Below, piece by piece: positions 9,315-17,163 of a stretch of 64,000 bases of DNA. Within the stretch, counting starts at the first letter, position 1. Each line of letters begins with the position of its first letter. The position numbers and the translations under genes are program-made. Below the pieces are notes generated by a model. That model was not told where the DNA came from and did not search any database. It saw only the letters and a program-made list of their open reading frames with translations. The stretch spans positions 19,301 through 83,300 of the forward strand of contig NZ_JAUYRV010000032.1 of NCBI RefSeq assembly GCF_030696665.1, given 5' to 3'. Origin of the DNA: Novosphingobium sp. (GTDB lineage Bacteria; Pseudomonadota; Alphaproteobacteria; Sphingomonadales; Sphingomonadaceae).

Positions 9315-9391
9315 TGGTGCACCCGACAGGATTCGAACCTGTGACCCCTGCCTTCGGAGGGCAGTACTCTATCCAGCTGAGCTACGGGTGC
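9315..9391 (-). tRNA. tRNA-Arg (anticodon CCG)
   Basis: The minus strand folds as a complete 77-nt tRNA. The acceptor stem is GCACCCG/CGGGTGC, the D arm is TAGCTCAGCTGGATAGAG, the anticodon stem CTGCC/GGCAG encloses the loop CTCCGAA, and the T arm contains GGTTCGAATCC. The discriminator base is A and the 3' CCA is encoded. Loop positions 34-36 are CCG, which reads the arginine codon CGG. ORFs on both strands over this interval are shadows of the tRNA. Confidence 0.97.
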
Positions 9392-9519
9392 CTGAGCCGT
9401 GGGGCCACCTAGCAGCGCCGGAGCGGGCTTGCCAGTGATTTTGTGCGCTTTGTCGAAGCTCCCAACCAATCTGGCTGTTTAGGACTTTGGTAGCCAGCGG
9501 CAGGGTATCGCCTCAATCC

Positions 9520-9948
9520 ATGCAGGAACCCAGTTTATCCGGAAGCGATTCGCGCAATGTGCCGCATGGCACGGCCAAGGCCGGGGTGCAGCGCACCGAG
9601 TTTGGCCAGGGTTCGGGGAATGCCATGTCGATGAAATGGTCGGCGCTGCATGATGCTTCATCGGTGGTCTGCCAACTGGCCGGCTTACAGCCCGAAATGC
9701 GCAAGCCCGAAGTGCGCAACTTTCCTGCAATCATGCGCGATACCGGTGGCTGGCGCTATGAACTGGCCAGACAAGGCGTTGACGATCTGGCCGCGTTCAT
9801 GGAGCCGGGACTGGCAGCGCTGCTGGCGGTATCGGCACGGGGTCACTCTCCTGCTCCGGCTGCATGCGCACTGTGGCATGAATTCGTGTCGGCGCGCACT
9901 GCATTGCTGGCATTGATCCCACCGCTGGGCATCAAGCGCAGACCATAA
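9520..9948 (+). CDS. conserved-looking hypothetical protein
   Basis: About 142 residues from the ATG at 9520; a TTG at 9487 would add 11 residues. No motif was recognised. The sequence is soluble-looking, with a basic and polar N-terminal third and alternating hydrophobic helices in the last two thirds (for example DDLAAFMEPGLAALLAVSARG). Coding potential is supported by its GC-rich third positions and by its end only 3 bp before the convergent mmcB stop. Function is unknown; its position between two SOS operons may be coincidence. Confidence 0.55.
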   Translation: MQEPSLSGSDSRNVPHGTAKAGVQRTEFGQGSGNAMSMKWSALHDASSVVCQLAGLQPEMRKPEVRNFPAIMRDTGGWRYELARQGVDDLAAFMEPGLAALLAVSARGHSPAPAACALWHEFVSARTALLALIPPLGIKRRP

Positions 9949-9951
9949 CGC

Positions 9952-10440
9952 CTATCCGCCCCAAGCCGCACAATGCGGATCGAGGCTGACCAGTTGGCGG
10001 CGTAGCGAGGCGCGGGCAAGTCGCTCCACCTCTGCCTTGCGCCGCGCGGCAGCCAGCGGGATGGTGGGCGCTGGCCGCAGAATTTCAGCGTCATAGCCAT
10101 CGGCCACGATCACTCCGCAGGCGTGTGGCAAAAATTCCTCGGTTTCCAGCACGGACCGGTCCAGATGCGGAGCGAGTCCCCAATAATACCGATCGCAATG
10201 GTCGAGGTAATCGGTCCACTTGGCATCGCCGAGCAAGTCTGCGCGCGAAACCTTGATCTCCACGATCACCACCTGCCCTTTGGCATCAATACCCATGAGG
10301 TCTGCCCGGCGGCCCGAACGCAGCGGCATTTCGGGCAGGCACCAGATATCGTTGCGCGCAAACAGGCGGCAGATCCCGCGCGCGACCGCCCGGGCCTCAC
10401 GCTCGATAGTATCCTGACTGACGGGAAGCGATTCGATCAT
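9952..10440 (-). CDS. mmcB: MmcB family DNA repair protein
   Basis: A 162-residue protein of the MmcB family (DUF-type nuclease-like fold). The core RRADLMGIDAKGQVVIVEIK resembles the D-(x)n-ExK motif of PD-(D/E)xK nucleases: D48 in the RRADLMG stretch and E61-x-K63 in VIVEIKVS. In Caulobacter mmcB is SOS-induced and contributes to mitomycin C resistance. Here an exact LexA box lies 14 bp before the ATG, in line with that. The gene converges on the hypothetical gene at 9520. Confidence 0.88.
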   Translation of the reverse strand: MIESLPVSQDTIEREARAVARGICRLFARNDIWCLPEMPLRSGRRADLMGIDAKGQVVIVEIKVSRADLLGDAKWTDYLDHCDRYYWGLAPHLDRSVLETEEFLPHACGVIVADGYDAEILRPAPTIPLAAARRKAEVERLARASLRRQLVSLDPHCAAWGG

Positions 10441-10453
10441 GCCCGCAGCGTAA

Positions 10454-10468
10454 GAACAAATGCCGAAC
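10454..10468 (-). promoter_or_regulatory. LexA box (SOS operator) of mmcB
   Basis: The plus strand reads GAAC-AAATGCC-GAAC, which is GTTC-N7-GTTC on the minus strand, the alphaproteobacterial LexA consensus. It ends 14 bp upstream of the mmcB start codon. Confidence 0.85.
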
Positions 10469-10479
10469 AGGTAAAGGGC

Positions 10480-11058
10480 CTACCAGAGACCTATCGTCTG
10501 CACGAACAACCACACGCCAGTTGCCACCAGCAGCGCCGCCGCAATCATCCGCACCACATCGAGCGGCACACGCTTGATCAGTTCATTCCCGAACACCACC
10601 GCAGGCACATTGGCAATCATCATGCCCAGCGTGGTGCCCGCCGTAACCATCAGCGCATCGTTGAAGCGCGCGCCAAGGGCGATCGTGGCGATCTGCGTCT
10701 TGTCGCCCATCTCGACCACAAAGAAAGCGACGAGCGTGGTGAGGAAAGCCCCATAGCGTGAAGGCTTGGGCGCCTCGTCTTCGTCCAGCTTGTCGGGCAC
10801 CAGTGTCCACAGGCCCATGCCCACGAAGCCGACGGCGATGGCAATGCGGAACCATTGCCCATCGAGAAATGCTGCGGCTGTGGCCCCCAGCAGCGCGGCG
10901 AGGAAATGGTTGGCAAGCGTGGCGGCAAGAATGCCAAGCACAATCGGCATCGGGCGCTTGAACCGCGCCGCCAGCAATATGGCGAGAAGTTGTGTCTTGT
11001 CGCCGATCTCGGCCAGCGCGACGATGGCGGCAGAAGTGGTAAAAGCTTCGAAGATCAT
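10480..11058 (-). CDS. UPF0016/GDT1 (TMEM165) family cation transporter, probable Mn2+ exporter
   Basis: A 192-residue integral membrane protein from the ATG at 11058. It has the two-repeat layout of the GDT1 family, each repeat carrying the signature E-x-G-D-K-T: ALAEIGDKTQLLA near the N-terminus and VVEMGDKTQIAT in the second half. Each half has about three membrane spans, joined by the acidic loop LDEDEAPKPS. The family exports manganese (MneA in Vibrio) or exchanges Ca2+/Mn2+ for protons. A yybP-ykoY manganese riboswitch precedes it, which supports Mn2+ export. A GTG at 11112 in frame is less likely, because it lies inside the regulatory hairpin. Confidence 0.9.
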   Translation of the reverse strand: MIFEAFTTSAAIVALAEIGDKTQLLAILLAARFKRPMPIVLGILAATLANHFLAALLGATAAAFLDGQWFRIAIAVGFVGMGLWTLVPDKLDEDEAPKPSRYGAFLTTLVAFFVVEMGDKTQIATIALGARFNDALMVTAGTTLGMMIANVPAVVFGNELIKRVPLDVVRMIAAALLVATGVWLFVQTIGLW

Positions 11059-11065
11059 GGCATTT

Positions 11066-11121
11066 CCGGGGCCGGGCGGAGCGATCTGGCCAACGACAGC
11101 GTGCCCCTCCACCCGGCCCGG
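11066..11121 (-). promoter_or_regulatory. long hairpin before the GDT1-family start codon
   Basis: Plus-strand arms at 11066-11081 and 11107-11121 are complementary over about 15 bp with one bulge, and enclose a 25-nt loop. The inner arm ends 7 bases from the ATG and overlaps any ribosome-binding site. Lying between the riboswitch and the gene, it is the probable expression platform, most likely acting on translation because no T-run follows. Confidence 0.5.
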
Positions 11122-11136
11122 ATGGAAAGCGCGCTG

Positions 11137-11250
11137 TCATTGGTCTCGCCCGGAGGACTGCAATAGTCCCGCCGCCTGCGCCACGGCCTCTCGACCGAGC
11201 ATGTTGACGCTGAGGGCCGCTGCAAAAGCGGTGGCTACTCCCCAAGTGAC
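11137..11250 (-). ncRNA. yybP-ykoY (manganese) riboswitch
   Basis: Read on the minus strand, this leader has the conserved blocks of the class in order: TTGGGGAGTAGCC, then GTCAACATGCTCGG, then CCGGGCGAGACC. These form the two metal-binding loops of the aptamer. The class senses Mn2+ and controls mntP, alx and UPF0016-type transporters; the gene downstream is a UPF0016/GDT1 homologue. Bound Mn2+ would be expected to turn expression on. Confidence 0.85.
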
Positions 11251-11342
11251 GTGGCAGCGCGTTAGCCTCCTATGGCCAAGCCTGCAAGTGCGGGTTAGGG
11301 GAAACGGACCGTTGCCCCACGGGGGAGCGCAGGAGGGATCAC

Positions 11343-12679
11343 TTGAGGAAGACAGCTGCCCTTGTCGGCATCGCACTGGCTGCTGGCGTGCCGACTGCGC
11401 GCGCAGCAGGCGAAGCTGGCGACCCCTTCACGGTATCGGCCTCTTCAAGACTGCGGCTGGAATCAATTGACGGGCAGTTCCGCCCGGCACCTGTGCCGCA
11501 AACCGATACGATGGTATCGCTGCGCACCGAAATTGCGGCAAGCTACGATGCGGGACCGGTGCGTTTCTCGGCCGAAGTTTGGGACGCGCGCGCTTGGGGG
11601 CAGGATGCGCGATCATCGGCCAATACCAGCGAGGTGAACGCCTTCGAATTCGTCCAAGTCAATGCGCAGGTGGCGCTCGGAGGCAAAAGCACACTGACGC
11701 TGGGGCGCTACACGCTTGACCTTGGCAACCGGCGCATGGTGGCACGGCAGCGCTTTCGCAACACCACCAATGCGTTCACCGGCGCGCATCTGGCGCTGGA
11801 TGGCGGAGCGGGGCGCAAGCTGGACCTGATGTTCGCCCTGCCGCACCAGCGCCTGCCCGACGATGTGGACGGCATCCGCAGCGACCGTGTGAAGTGGGAC
11901 CGCGAGAATTTCGACGTGATGTTCTTTGGTGCGCACGGCACTTTGCCTGATGTGCTGGGCGGAACGCTGCAACCCTATGCCTTTGGCCTCATAGAGCGGG
12001 ACGGCGCGAACCTTGCCACTGCCAACCGGCGCATCGGTACGTTGGGCGCGCGCCATTTCGTGAAGGCCAAGGCAGGGCTGTGGGATCACGAATTCGAAGG
12101 CGCGGTGCAGTTCGGCAAGGCACGGCGCACGTCCGCCGTTGCAGATCGCACCGATCTCAGTGTCTTTGCGTGGTTTGCTCACGCCGAGCTTGGCCATACC
12201 CTGGCTGGCGGCTGGACCCCGCGTGTGGCCGCGATGATCGATGCGGCCAGCGGCGATGGCGGCAAGCCGGGCAAGTTTACCCGCTTCGACACGCTCTATT
12301 CCGCGCGGCGCTTCGAATTTGGGCCGAACGGGCTTTACGGACCGTTCCGGCGCAGCAACATGGTTTCGCCCTCGCTGCGGCTGGAAGTCACCCCTTCGAA
12401 ACGGACAGACGCGTTCGTCGCCTGGCGCACCGCATGGGCCGAGAACAAGCGCGACCAGTTTGCCGCAACCGGTGTGTGGGTGATGCCAGTGGGGCGTCTG
12501 GCGCCCTCGGCGGACACCAGATCGAAGGGCGCGTGCGCCACTGGATCATGCCGGGATTGCTACAGATCGAAGGAGGGGCGGCACTTCTGCTGAAGCGCGG
12601 GTTGCTGCGCGATGCGCCCAATGCACCGAACAGCGGCAATACCCATTATGGCTATATAGACCTGACACTTTCACTTTGA
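11343..12679 (+). pseudogene. alginate-export-type outer-membrane porin, frameshifted near the 3' end
   Basis: It starts at a TTG (11343) with a strong AGGAGGGA ribosome-binding site 4-5 bp upstream and a signal peptide ending near PTARA. The body is an outer-membrane beta-barrel (RLRLESIDGQFRPAP, TLTLGRYTLDLGNRRMVARQ) of the alginate export/AlgE-like type. The first frame continues as unrelated sequence after ATGVW and stops at 12593. The expected C-terminus, including HQIEGRVRHWIMPG and the terminal strand YGYIDLTLSL, lies in another frame and ends at 12679. The shift is at about 12472-12481, in the GTGTGTG run, where two extra bases would explain it. True mutation, slippage-based variation or sequencing error cannot be separated here. 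Confidence 0.75.
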
Positions 12680-12840
12680 CGCCGGGCAACTTCGGCCAAG
12701 ATGGCGCGCTTGCGCGCCGCGCTGGCCGAGGACCATGCGGCAATTTCATCAAGCGTGCGCAGGCAGCCCCGGCACAGATCGCGGACAGGATTGATAGTGC
12801 AGATGCCAGTACAAGGGCTGGTCGGCTCGCTTTCCCTCAC
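12652..12840 (-). CDS. DUF1289 family small cysteine-motif protein
   Basis: About 62 residues from the GTG at 12840, whose GTGA overlaps the stop of the upstream M20 peptidase. The DUF1289 signature is clear: PCTGICTINP, then DLCRGCLRTLDEIAAW. The four cysteines could bind metal. Function is unknown in this family. Translational coupling to the peptidase is likely from the overlap. Confidence 0.82.
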   Translation of the reverse strand: MRESEPTSPCTGICTINPVRDLCRGCLRTLDEIAAWSSASAARKRAILAEVARRQSESVRSI

Positions 12841-14147
12841 TTCGCAGATTTCTCGGCCGTCAGTCGGGTCATGAGCAGCGCAGCGCGCTTGGCCTGCGTC
12901 CACAGGCTGGGCACATCCACAGTTTCACCCGGCGCGTGGTCACCGGTGGAATGCGGGCCGAGGCCAACCAGACCGTCGATATGTTCTGCCACAAAGCTGA
13001 TATCGCCTGCACCGCGCTTCATCGGATCGAGCGGTTGCATTTCGGGCAAGCCCAGCGTGGCATTGACGCCATTGAGCTTTGCCAGCAGCGCCTTGTTGGC
13101 CTCGGTAGGAGCCATCGGCGGGTAGCCTTCGCTGAATTCGATCCTGGCGGATGTGACGCCGGGAAACTTGCGCGCGACGATGGCTTCCATCTTGCGCATG
13201 GCATTGCGGTTCTGTGCAAGGCTGAGCGTGCGCAGATCGCCCCGCGCGACGACCTTTCCGGCGATGATGTTGGTCTTGCCCTGTGCTGATACGTGGGCGT
13301 TGTCTTCCGCTACATCAGCCTCTGCCCCGCCTGCGATCAGGCCAACATTGAGCGTGAGGTAGGGTTCGGGCAGTTCCTCGCGCAGGGCCGTGATTATCTT
13401 CGCTGCCGCATAGATCGCGCCATCGCCTGCCTTCTCGCTCCAAACCCCGCTTGAATGGCCAGACCGGGCCTCAATGGTCATGGTCCAGCTCTGTGATGAG
13501 CGGCGGGCAATGGAACCCATGTCTTTGCCGTCTTCGCGGCTGAGGCCTTCGAAATCGAGGGCGACGTCTGCAGCCTTGGCTGCGGCGATAAGATCGGCGC
13601 GGGCGACTTCGGTGGGAGAGCCGGCCTCTTCCTCGTCGCCGGTCAGGAAGACTTCGATATTGGCGTTCTTCAGCGTGCCCGCCGCCTGCATCGCCCGCAC
13701 AGCCGCCAGGATCGCCGCGATGCCGCCCTTGTCGTCACCTACACCGGGGCCAGTGGCCTTATCGCCCTTCAACACATACATCTGGAACGGCGAGTCCGGC
13801 TCGAACACCGTATCAAGGTGGCCAATCAGCAGCAGCTTCTTTGCGCCCTTGCGCCCTTTGTGCGTGAGAACGAGATGCCCCGCCCGACCGATCTGCTCCA
13901 TTGGTATCCAACGAGGCATAAAGCCCAGTGCCGTGAATTCCGGAATCACGATGTCACGCACCTTGCGCACACCATCAAGGTTGCGGCTGCCTGAGTTCTG
14001 GTTGACCATCGCCTCAAGGAATTTGAGTGTGCGCGCCTGTTCGGCATCGATAGTGGCCACCATCTTTGCCTCAGGACCGGCAGGCGCGGCCAGTGCAGAA
14101 GCCCCTGCCAGTACGAAACCTATGATAGTGCTGGCGACCAGACGCAT
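12837..14147 (-). CDS. exported M20 family metallopeptidase, glutamate carboxypeptidase (CPG2)-like
   Basis: A 436-residue protein with a signal peptide (MRLVASTIIGFVLAGASALA). The M20 di-zinc fold is visible: GHLDTVFEPDSPF (first metal His and active-site Asp), GPGVGDDKGG (bridging Asp) and TGDEEEAGSP (catalytic Glu). A dimerisation domain lies between about residues 200 and 320. The spacing is closest to glutamate carboxypeptidase/CPG2-like enzymes, which remove C-terminal glutamate or other residues in the periplasm. The DUF1289 gene follows with a 4-bp overlap. Confidence 0.88.
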   Translation of the reverse strand: MRLVASTIIGFVLAGASALAAPAGPEAKMVATIDAEQARTLKFLEAMVNQNSGSRNLDGVRKVRDIVIPEFTALGFMPRWIPMEQIGRAGHLVLTHKGRKGAKKLLLIGHLDTVFEPDSPFQMYVLKGDKATGPGVGDDKGGIAAILAAVRAMQAAGTLKNANIEVFLTGDEEEAGSPTEVARADLIAAAKAADVALDFEGLSREDGKDMGSIARRSSQSWTMTIEARSGHSSGVWSEKAGDGAIYAAAKIITALREELPEPYLTLNVGLIAGGAEADVAEDNAHVSAQGKTNIIAGKVVARGDLRTLSLAQNRNAMRKMEAIVARKFPGVTSARIEFSEGYPPMAPTEANKALLAKLNGVNATLGLPEMQPLDPMKRGAGDISFVAEHIDGLVGLGPHSTGDHAPGETVDVPSLWTQAKRAALLMTRLTAEKSAK

Positions 14148-14475
14148 GCCTTGCTCCTTCGACCCGCAAGGTGGCCGCGCACAAGGCCTCGTGCAACCTC
14201 CTTTTCCGCGAATTTCCTTGCTTTATCGAATGCCCGCTCCTATGTGCACCGCAGCAAGACCGGCGGCGGATGATTCCGCTGCAATCCGGGTGCTGGCGTG
14301 AGAGCCCGCTGTGAAGCGAAGGTTCCGCCCCGGACGAACGGTTATTGCCCCGCCCGCTTCCCCTTTCACGCACGGGTCGCATGATCGACCCCGCATGCGC
14401 CTGTCCGGCGCTTGCGCAACGCGAACTCCCTTTGCACGTCGGCTTTTGGCCGATGGCATTCTCGAAAGCATACCT
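14148..14475. other. intergenic region between divergent peptidase and helicase genes
   Basis: A 328-bp gap. It must contain both divergent promoters. The open frame that extends the helicase upstream to 14311 has no family-like sequence, so the stretch is more likely a long helicase leader, as is common for cold-responsive DEAD-box genes. No tRNA, riboswitch block or strong terminator was recognised. Confidence 0.35.
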
Positions 14476-15993
14476 ATGTCATTTTTTGCTGAACTCGGCC
14501 TTGCCGAACCAATCCTCCGCGCCCTCGAAGCCAAGGGCTACAACGATCCTACGCCGATCCAGCGTCAGGCGATTCCTGCGCTGCTCGAAGGCCGTGACCT
14601 GCTCGGCATCGCGCAGACCGGCACCGGCAAGACTGCTGCGTTCGCGCTGCCTTCTTTGCATCGCCTTGCCGCCAACCCGATCGATCGCAAGCCAGCCTCG
14701 TGCCGCATGCTGATCCTTTCGCCGACGCGCGAACTGGCTGCGCAGATCGCCGACAACATCGAGGGCTATGCCAAGTACCTCAACATCTCGGTTGCATGCG
14801 TGTTCGGCGGCGTCCCCGTCGGCAAGCAGGCACGCCGTCTTGTGTCCGGCGTCGACATTCTCGTCGCCACGCCCGGCCGCCTGCTTGATCTGATCGACCA
14901 GCGCGCGCTGACGCTCAGCCGCACGGAAATCTTCGTGCTCGACGAAGCCGACCAGATGATGGACCTCGGCTTTATCCATGCGCTGAAGCGCGTGGCCAAC
15001 CTGCTGCCCAAGACGCGGCAGAGCCTGTTCTTCTCGGCCACGATGCCTAAGGCGATCGAGGATCTGGGCAAGCAGTTCATCGTGAACCCGGTCCGCGTCG
15101 AAGTCGCGCCGAACTCGACCACGGCCGAGCGCGTTGAACAGTACGTCACCTTCATCAATCAGGCTGAAAAGCAGGCGCTGCTGACGCTGCGCATCCGCAC
15201 GCTGCTGGCGTCGAAGGAAATGGACCGCGCGCTGGTGTTTACCCGCACCAAGCACGGCGCTGACCGCGTGGTGCGTCACCTGTCCACCGCCGGGATCGAT
15301 GCCCGCGCCATCCACGGCAACAAGAGCCAGGCCCAGCGCACCGCTGCACTGGAAGCCTTCCGTCAGGGTTCGTGCCCGGTGCTGGTGGCCACAGACATCG
15401 CCGCGCGCGGCATCGACGTTTCGGGCGTATCGCACGTCTTCAACTTCGAACTGCCCAACGTGCCTGAACAGTACGTCCACCGCATCGGCCGCACCGCGCG
15501 TGCTGGTGCAGATGGCATTGCGATGAGCTTCTGTGCGCCTGACGAGAAGCCTTATCTCAAGGACATCGAGAAGCTGACGCGCCTCAAGATCGACACGATG
15601 GCCCTGCCGGAAAACTTCCTGGCCGAAGCCGCGAAGCTGCCCGCCCCCAGCCGCAAGCCGGCCGAAGAAGAGCGTGATGCCCGTCATGATGCCCGCGCCC
15701 AGCGCGGCAACGGTGGCCGTGGTGGAAGCGGCCAGCCCAGAGGTGAGAACCGCGGAAACCAGAACTTTGGCGGCAAGGCCCAAGGCCGTGACGGTCGCCC
15801 TCGCGACACCTCGCCGCGTCAAGAACGTCGTGATGGTGGCGTGAATGATCGCGGACCGGTGCGCAATCCCGTGCTCGACGCAACCGTCAACGGCGGTGAG
15901 CGTGACGGCAACCAGCCGCGCACGTTCCGCCCGCGCGGCGGCGGCGCTCCGGGTGTTGGCGCGCACCGCAACAAGGTGCGCCGCGCAAGCTGA
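14476..15993 (+). CDS. DEAD-box ATP-dependent RNA helicase (RhlE type)
   Basis: A 505-residue helicase. The Q motif (YNDPTPIQRQAIP), Walker A (AQTGTGKT), PTRELAAQI, DEAD in VLDEADQMMDLGF, SAT in FFSATMPK, and the C-terminal ARGIDV and HRIGRTARAG motifs are all intact. The last 130 residues are a disordered Arg/Gly-rich tail (GGRGGSGQPRGENRGN), typical of RhlE-like proteins and probably an RNA-binding extension. The ATG at 14476 begins MSFFAELGLAEPIL, the usual start. A strong terminator follows. It probably remodels ribosome assembly intermediates or structured mRNA in the cold. Confidence 0.94.
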   Translation: MSFFAELGLAEPILRALEAKGYNDPTPIQRQAIPALLEGRDLLGIAQTGTGKTAAFALPSLHRLAANPIDRKPASCRMLILSPTRELAAQIADNIEGYAKYLNISVACVFGGVPVGKQARRLVSGVDILVATPGRLLDLIDQRALTLSRTEIFVLDEADQMMDLGFIHALKRVANLLPKTRQSLFFSATMPKAIEDLGKQFIVNPVRVEVAPNSTTAERVEQYVTFINQAEKQALLTLRIRTLLASKEMDRALVFTRTKHGADRVVRHLSTAGIDARAIHGNKSQAQRTAALEAFRQGSCPVLVATDIAARGIDVSGVSHVFNFELPNVPEQYVHRIGRTARAGADGIAMSFCAPDEKPYLKDIEKLTRLKIDTMALPENFLAEAAKLPAPSRKPAEEERDARHDARAQRGNGGRGGSGQPRGENRGNQNFGGKAQGRDGRPRDTSPRQERRDGGVNDRGPVRNPVLDATVNGGERDGNQPRTFRPRGGGAPGVGAHRNKVRRAS

Positions 15994-16012
15994 TTGCCCA
16001 ACACGGTAGTTC

Positions 16013-16050
16013 AAAAGCGCCATCCCGGCCTATGCCGGGGTGGCGCTTTG
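16013..16050 (+). terminator. rho-independent terminator after the DEAD-box helicase
   Basis: AAAGCGCCATCCCGGC pairs with GCCGGGGTGGCGCTTT across a CTAT loop, a 16-bp stem with one G-U pair and T-rich 3' side. With the A-rich 5' side it can also act for the convergent lipoprotein gene. Confidence 0.88.
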
Positions 16051-16059
16051 CCGTTTGGG

Positions 16060-16464
16060 CTACTTGGCCAGGTCTACCGGTGTGAACTCACCCAATCCGC
16101 ATGATCCGCGGTTCATCGGACCCGGTCCGGCATTGTTCGCAATCACCGTGATGATATCCACGTTGCAAAGCCGTGAAAGCGACGTGGCGTAGGCGAACGC
16201 CCGCTCGGCCCCCAGCCCGTTGCAGCGGCGGGGCAGGCTGTTGCGATACCAGGTATTTGCGCCTGTGCGGAAATCGATGGTCCAGTCGTCGCGCACGATG
16301 CTTTCACGGATCGACTGGATTGGCAGGCAGGTAACAGCCTTGCCGGTGATCGTTGCCTTGGGAATATCGCTGCGATGGCCGTCGTTGCCTTTGTTTTCTC
16401 CAGCGGCACAGCCCGCCAAAGCCAGTGACAAGCTTGCAATAAGGATCGGAGTCGTGCGCTTCAT
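16060..16464 (-). CDS. DUF6491-like lipoprotein
   Basis: A 134-residue protein from the ATG at 16464, which overlaps the nth stop by 4 bp. The N-terminus is a lipoprotein signal peptide with lipobox LALAGC, so Cys22 or so is probably lipidated. The mature part has four further cysteines and a conserved-looking core (CLPIQSIRESIVRDDWTIDF and SLPRRCNGL) resembling the DUF6491 family of exported proteins. Function is unknown. Its position as last gene of dapB-nth looks like simple co-transcription. Confidence 0.75.
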   Translation of the reverse strand: MKRTTPILIASLSLALAGCAAGENKGNDGHRSDIPKATITGKAVTCLPIQSIRESIVRDDWTIDFRTGANTWYRNSLPRRCNGLGAERAFAYATSLSRLCNVDIITVIANNAGPGPMNRGSCGLGEFTPVDLAK

Positions 16465-17162
16465 GCCATGCTCTCCTTGCGTTTCCGCGCGGCAGGCTTT
16501 TGCACTGCCGTTGCGGGTTTCGCCCCCTTCTCCAGAACCTTGCCCTTGAACGCGCAAAGGTCAACCAGTCCGCAGTGCCAACATTCCGGCGTGCGGGCTT
16601 TGCAGATGTAACGTCCATGCAGGATCAGCCAGTGGTGGGCACCCACGCGGAAGGGTTGGGGGACGTGTTTTTCCAGCCCCTTCTCAACGGCGAGCGGCGT
16701 CTTTCCCTTCGCAAGGCCGGTGCGATTGCCCACGCGGAAGATGTGCGTGTCGACAGCGAACGTTTCTGCCCCGAAAGCACAATTCATCACCACGTTGGCG
16801 GTCTTGCGGCCAACACCGGGCAGTTCGGTCAGCAGATCGCGGTCTGCGGGAACCTCTCCGCCGTGCTGGCGGACAAGGATTTCGGCCATTGCCATCACGT
16901 TCTTGGCCTTGGAATTGAACAGGCCGATGGTCTTGATGTGCTGCTTTAGCCCCTCTTCGCCCAGATCCAGCATGTCCTGCGGCGTCTTTACGGTGGCGAA
17001 CAGTTTGCGTGTTGCCTTGTTCACGCCAACGTCAGTCGCCTGCGCAGAGAGCGTCACCGCCACCAGCAACTGGTAGGTATTGCCGTATTCCAGCTCGGTT
17101 TCGGGCGAGGGATTGGCCTCGGCGAGACGGCGGAAGAATTCGAAAACATCCGCCTTTTTCAT
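16461..17162 (-). CDS. nth: endonuclease III (DNA glycosylase/AP lyase)
   Basis: A 233-residue base-excision repair enzyme acting on oxidised pyrimidines. The helix-hairpin-helix LPGVGRKTANVV carries the catalytic lysine, the catalytic aspartate is in AVDTHIFRVGNR, and the [4Fe-4S] ligands are spaced C-x6-C-x2-C-x5-C in CKARTPECWHCGLVDLC. The start at 17162 is 1 bp after the dapB stop; an upstream frame extension to 17249 lies within dapB. The C-terminus has a lysine- and alanine-rich extension. Confidence 0.95.
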   Translation of the reverse strand: MKKADVFEFFRRLAEANPSPETELEYGNTYQLLVAVTLSAQATDVGVNKATRKLFATVKTPQDMLDLGEEGLKQHIKTIGLFNSKAKNVMAMAEILVRQHGGEVPADRDLLTELPGVGRKTANVVMNCAFGAETFAVDTHIFRVGNRTGLAKGKTPLAVEKGLEKHVPQPFRVGAHHWLILHGRYICKARTPECWHCGLVDLCAFKGKVLEKGAKPATAVQKPAARKRKESMA

Positions 17163-17163
17163 C

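Noticed and set aside
9119..9469. ORFs on both strands across the tRNA (for example one containing [19 protein letters not shown])
   Set aside because: These are the familiar translations of a tRNA gene; the interval is explained by tRNA-Arg(CCG).
14479..16023. 514-codon ORF antisense to the DEAD-box helicase
   Set aside because: The helicase motifs are complete on the plus strand; the antisense frame has no recognisable domain.
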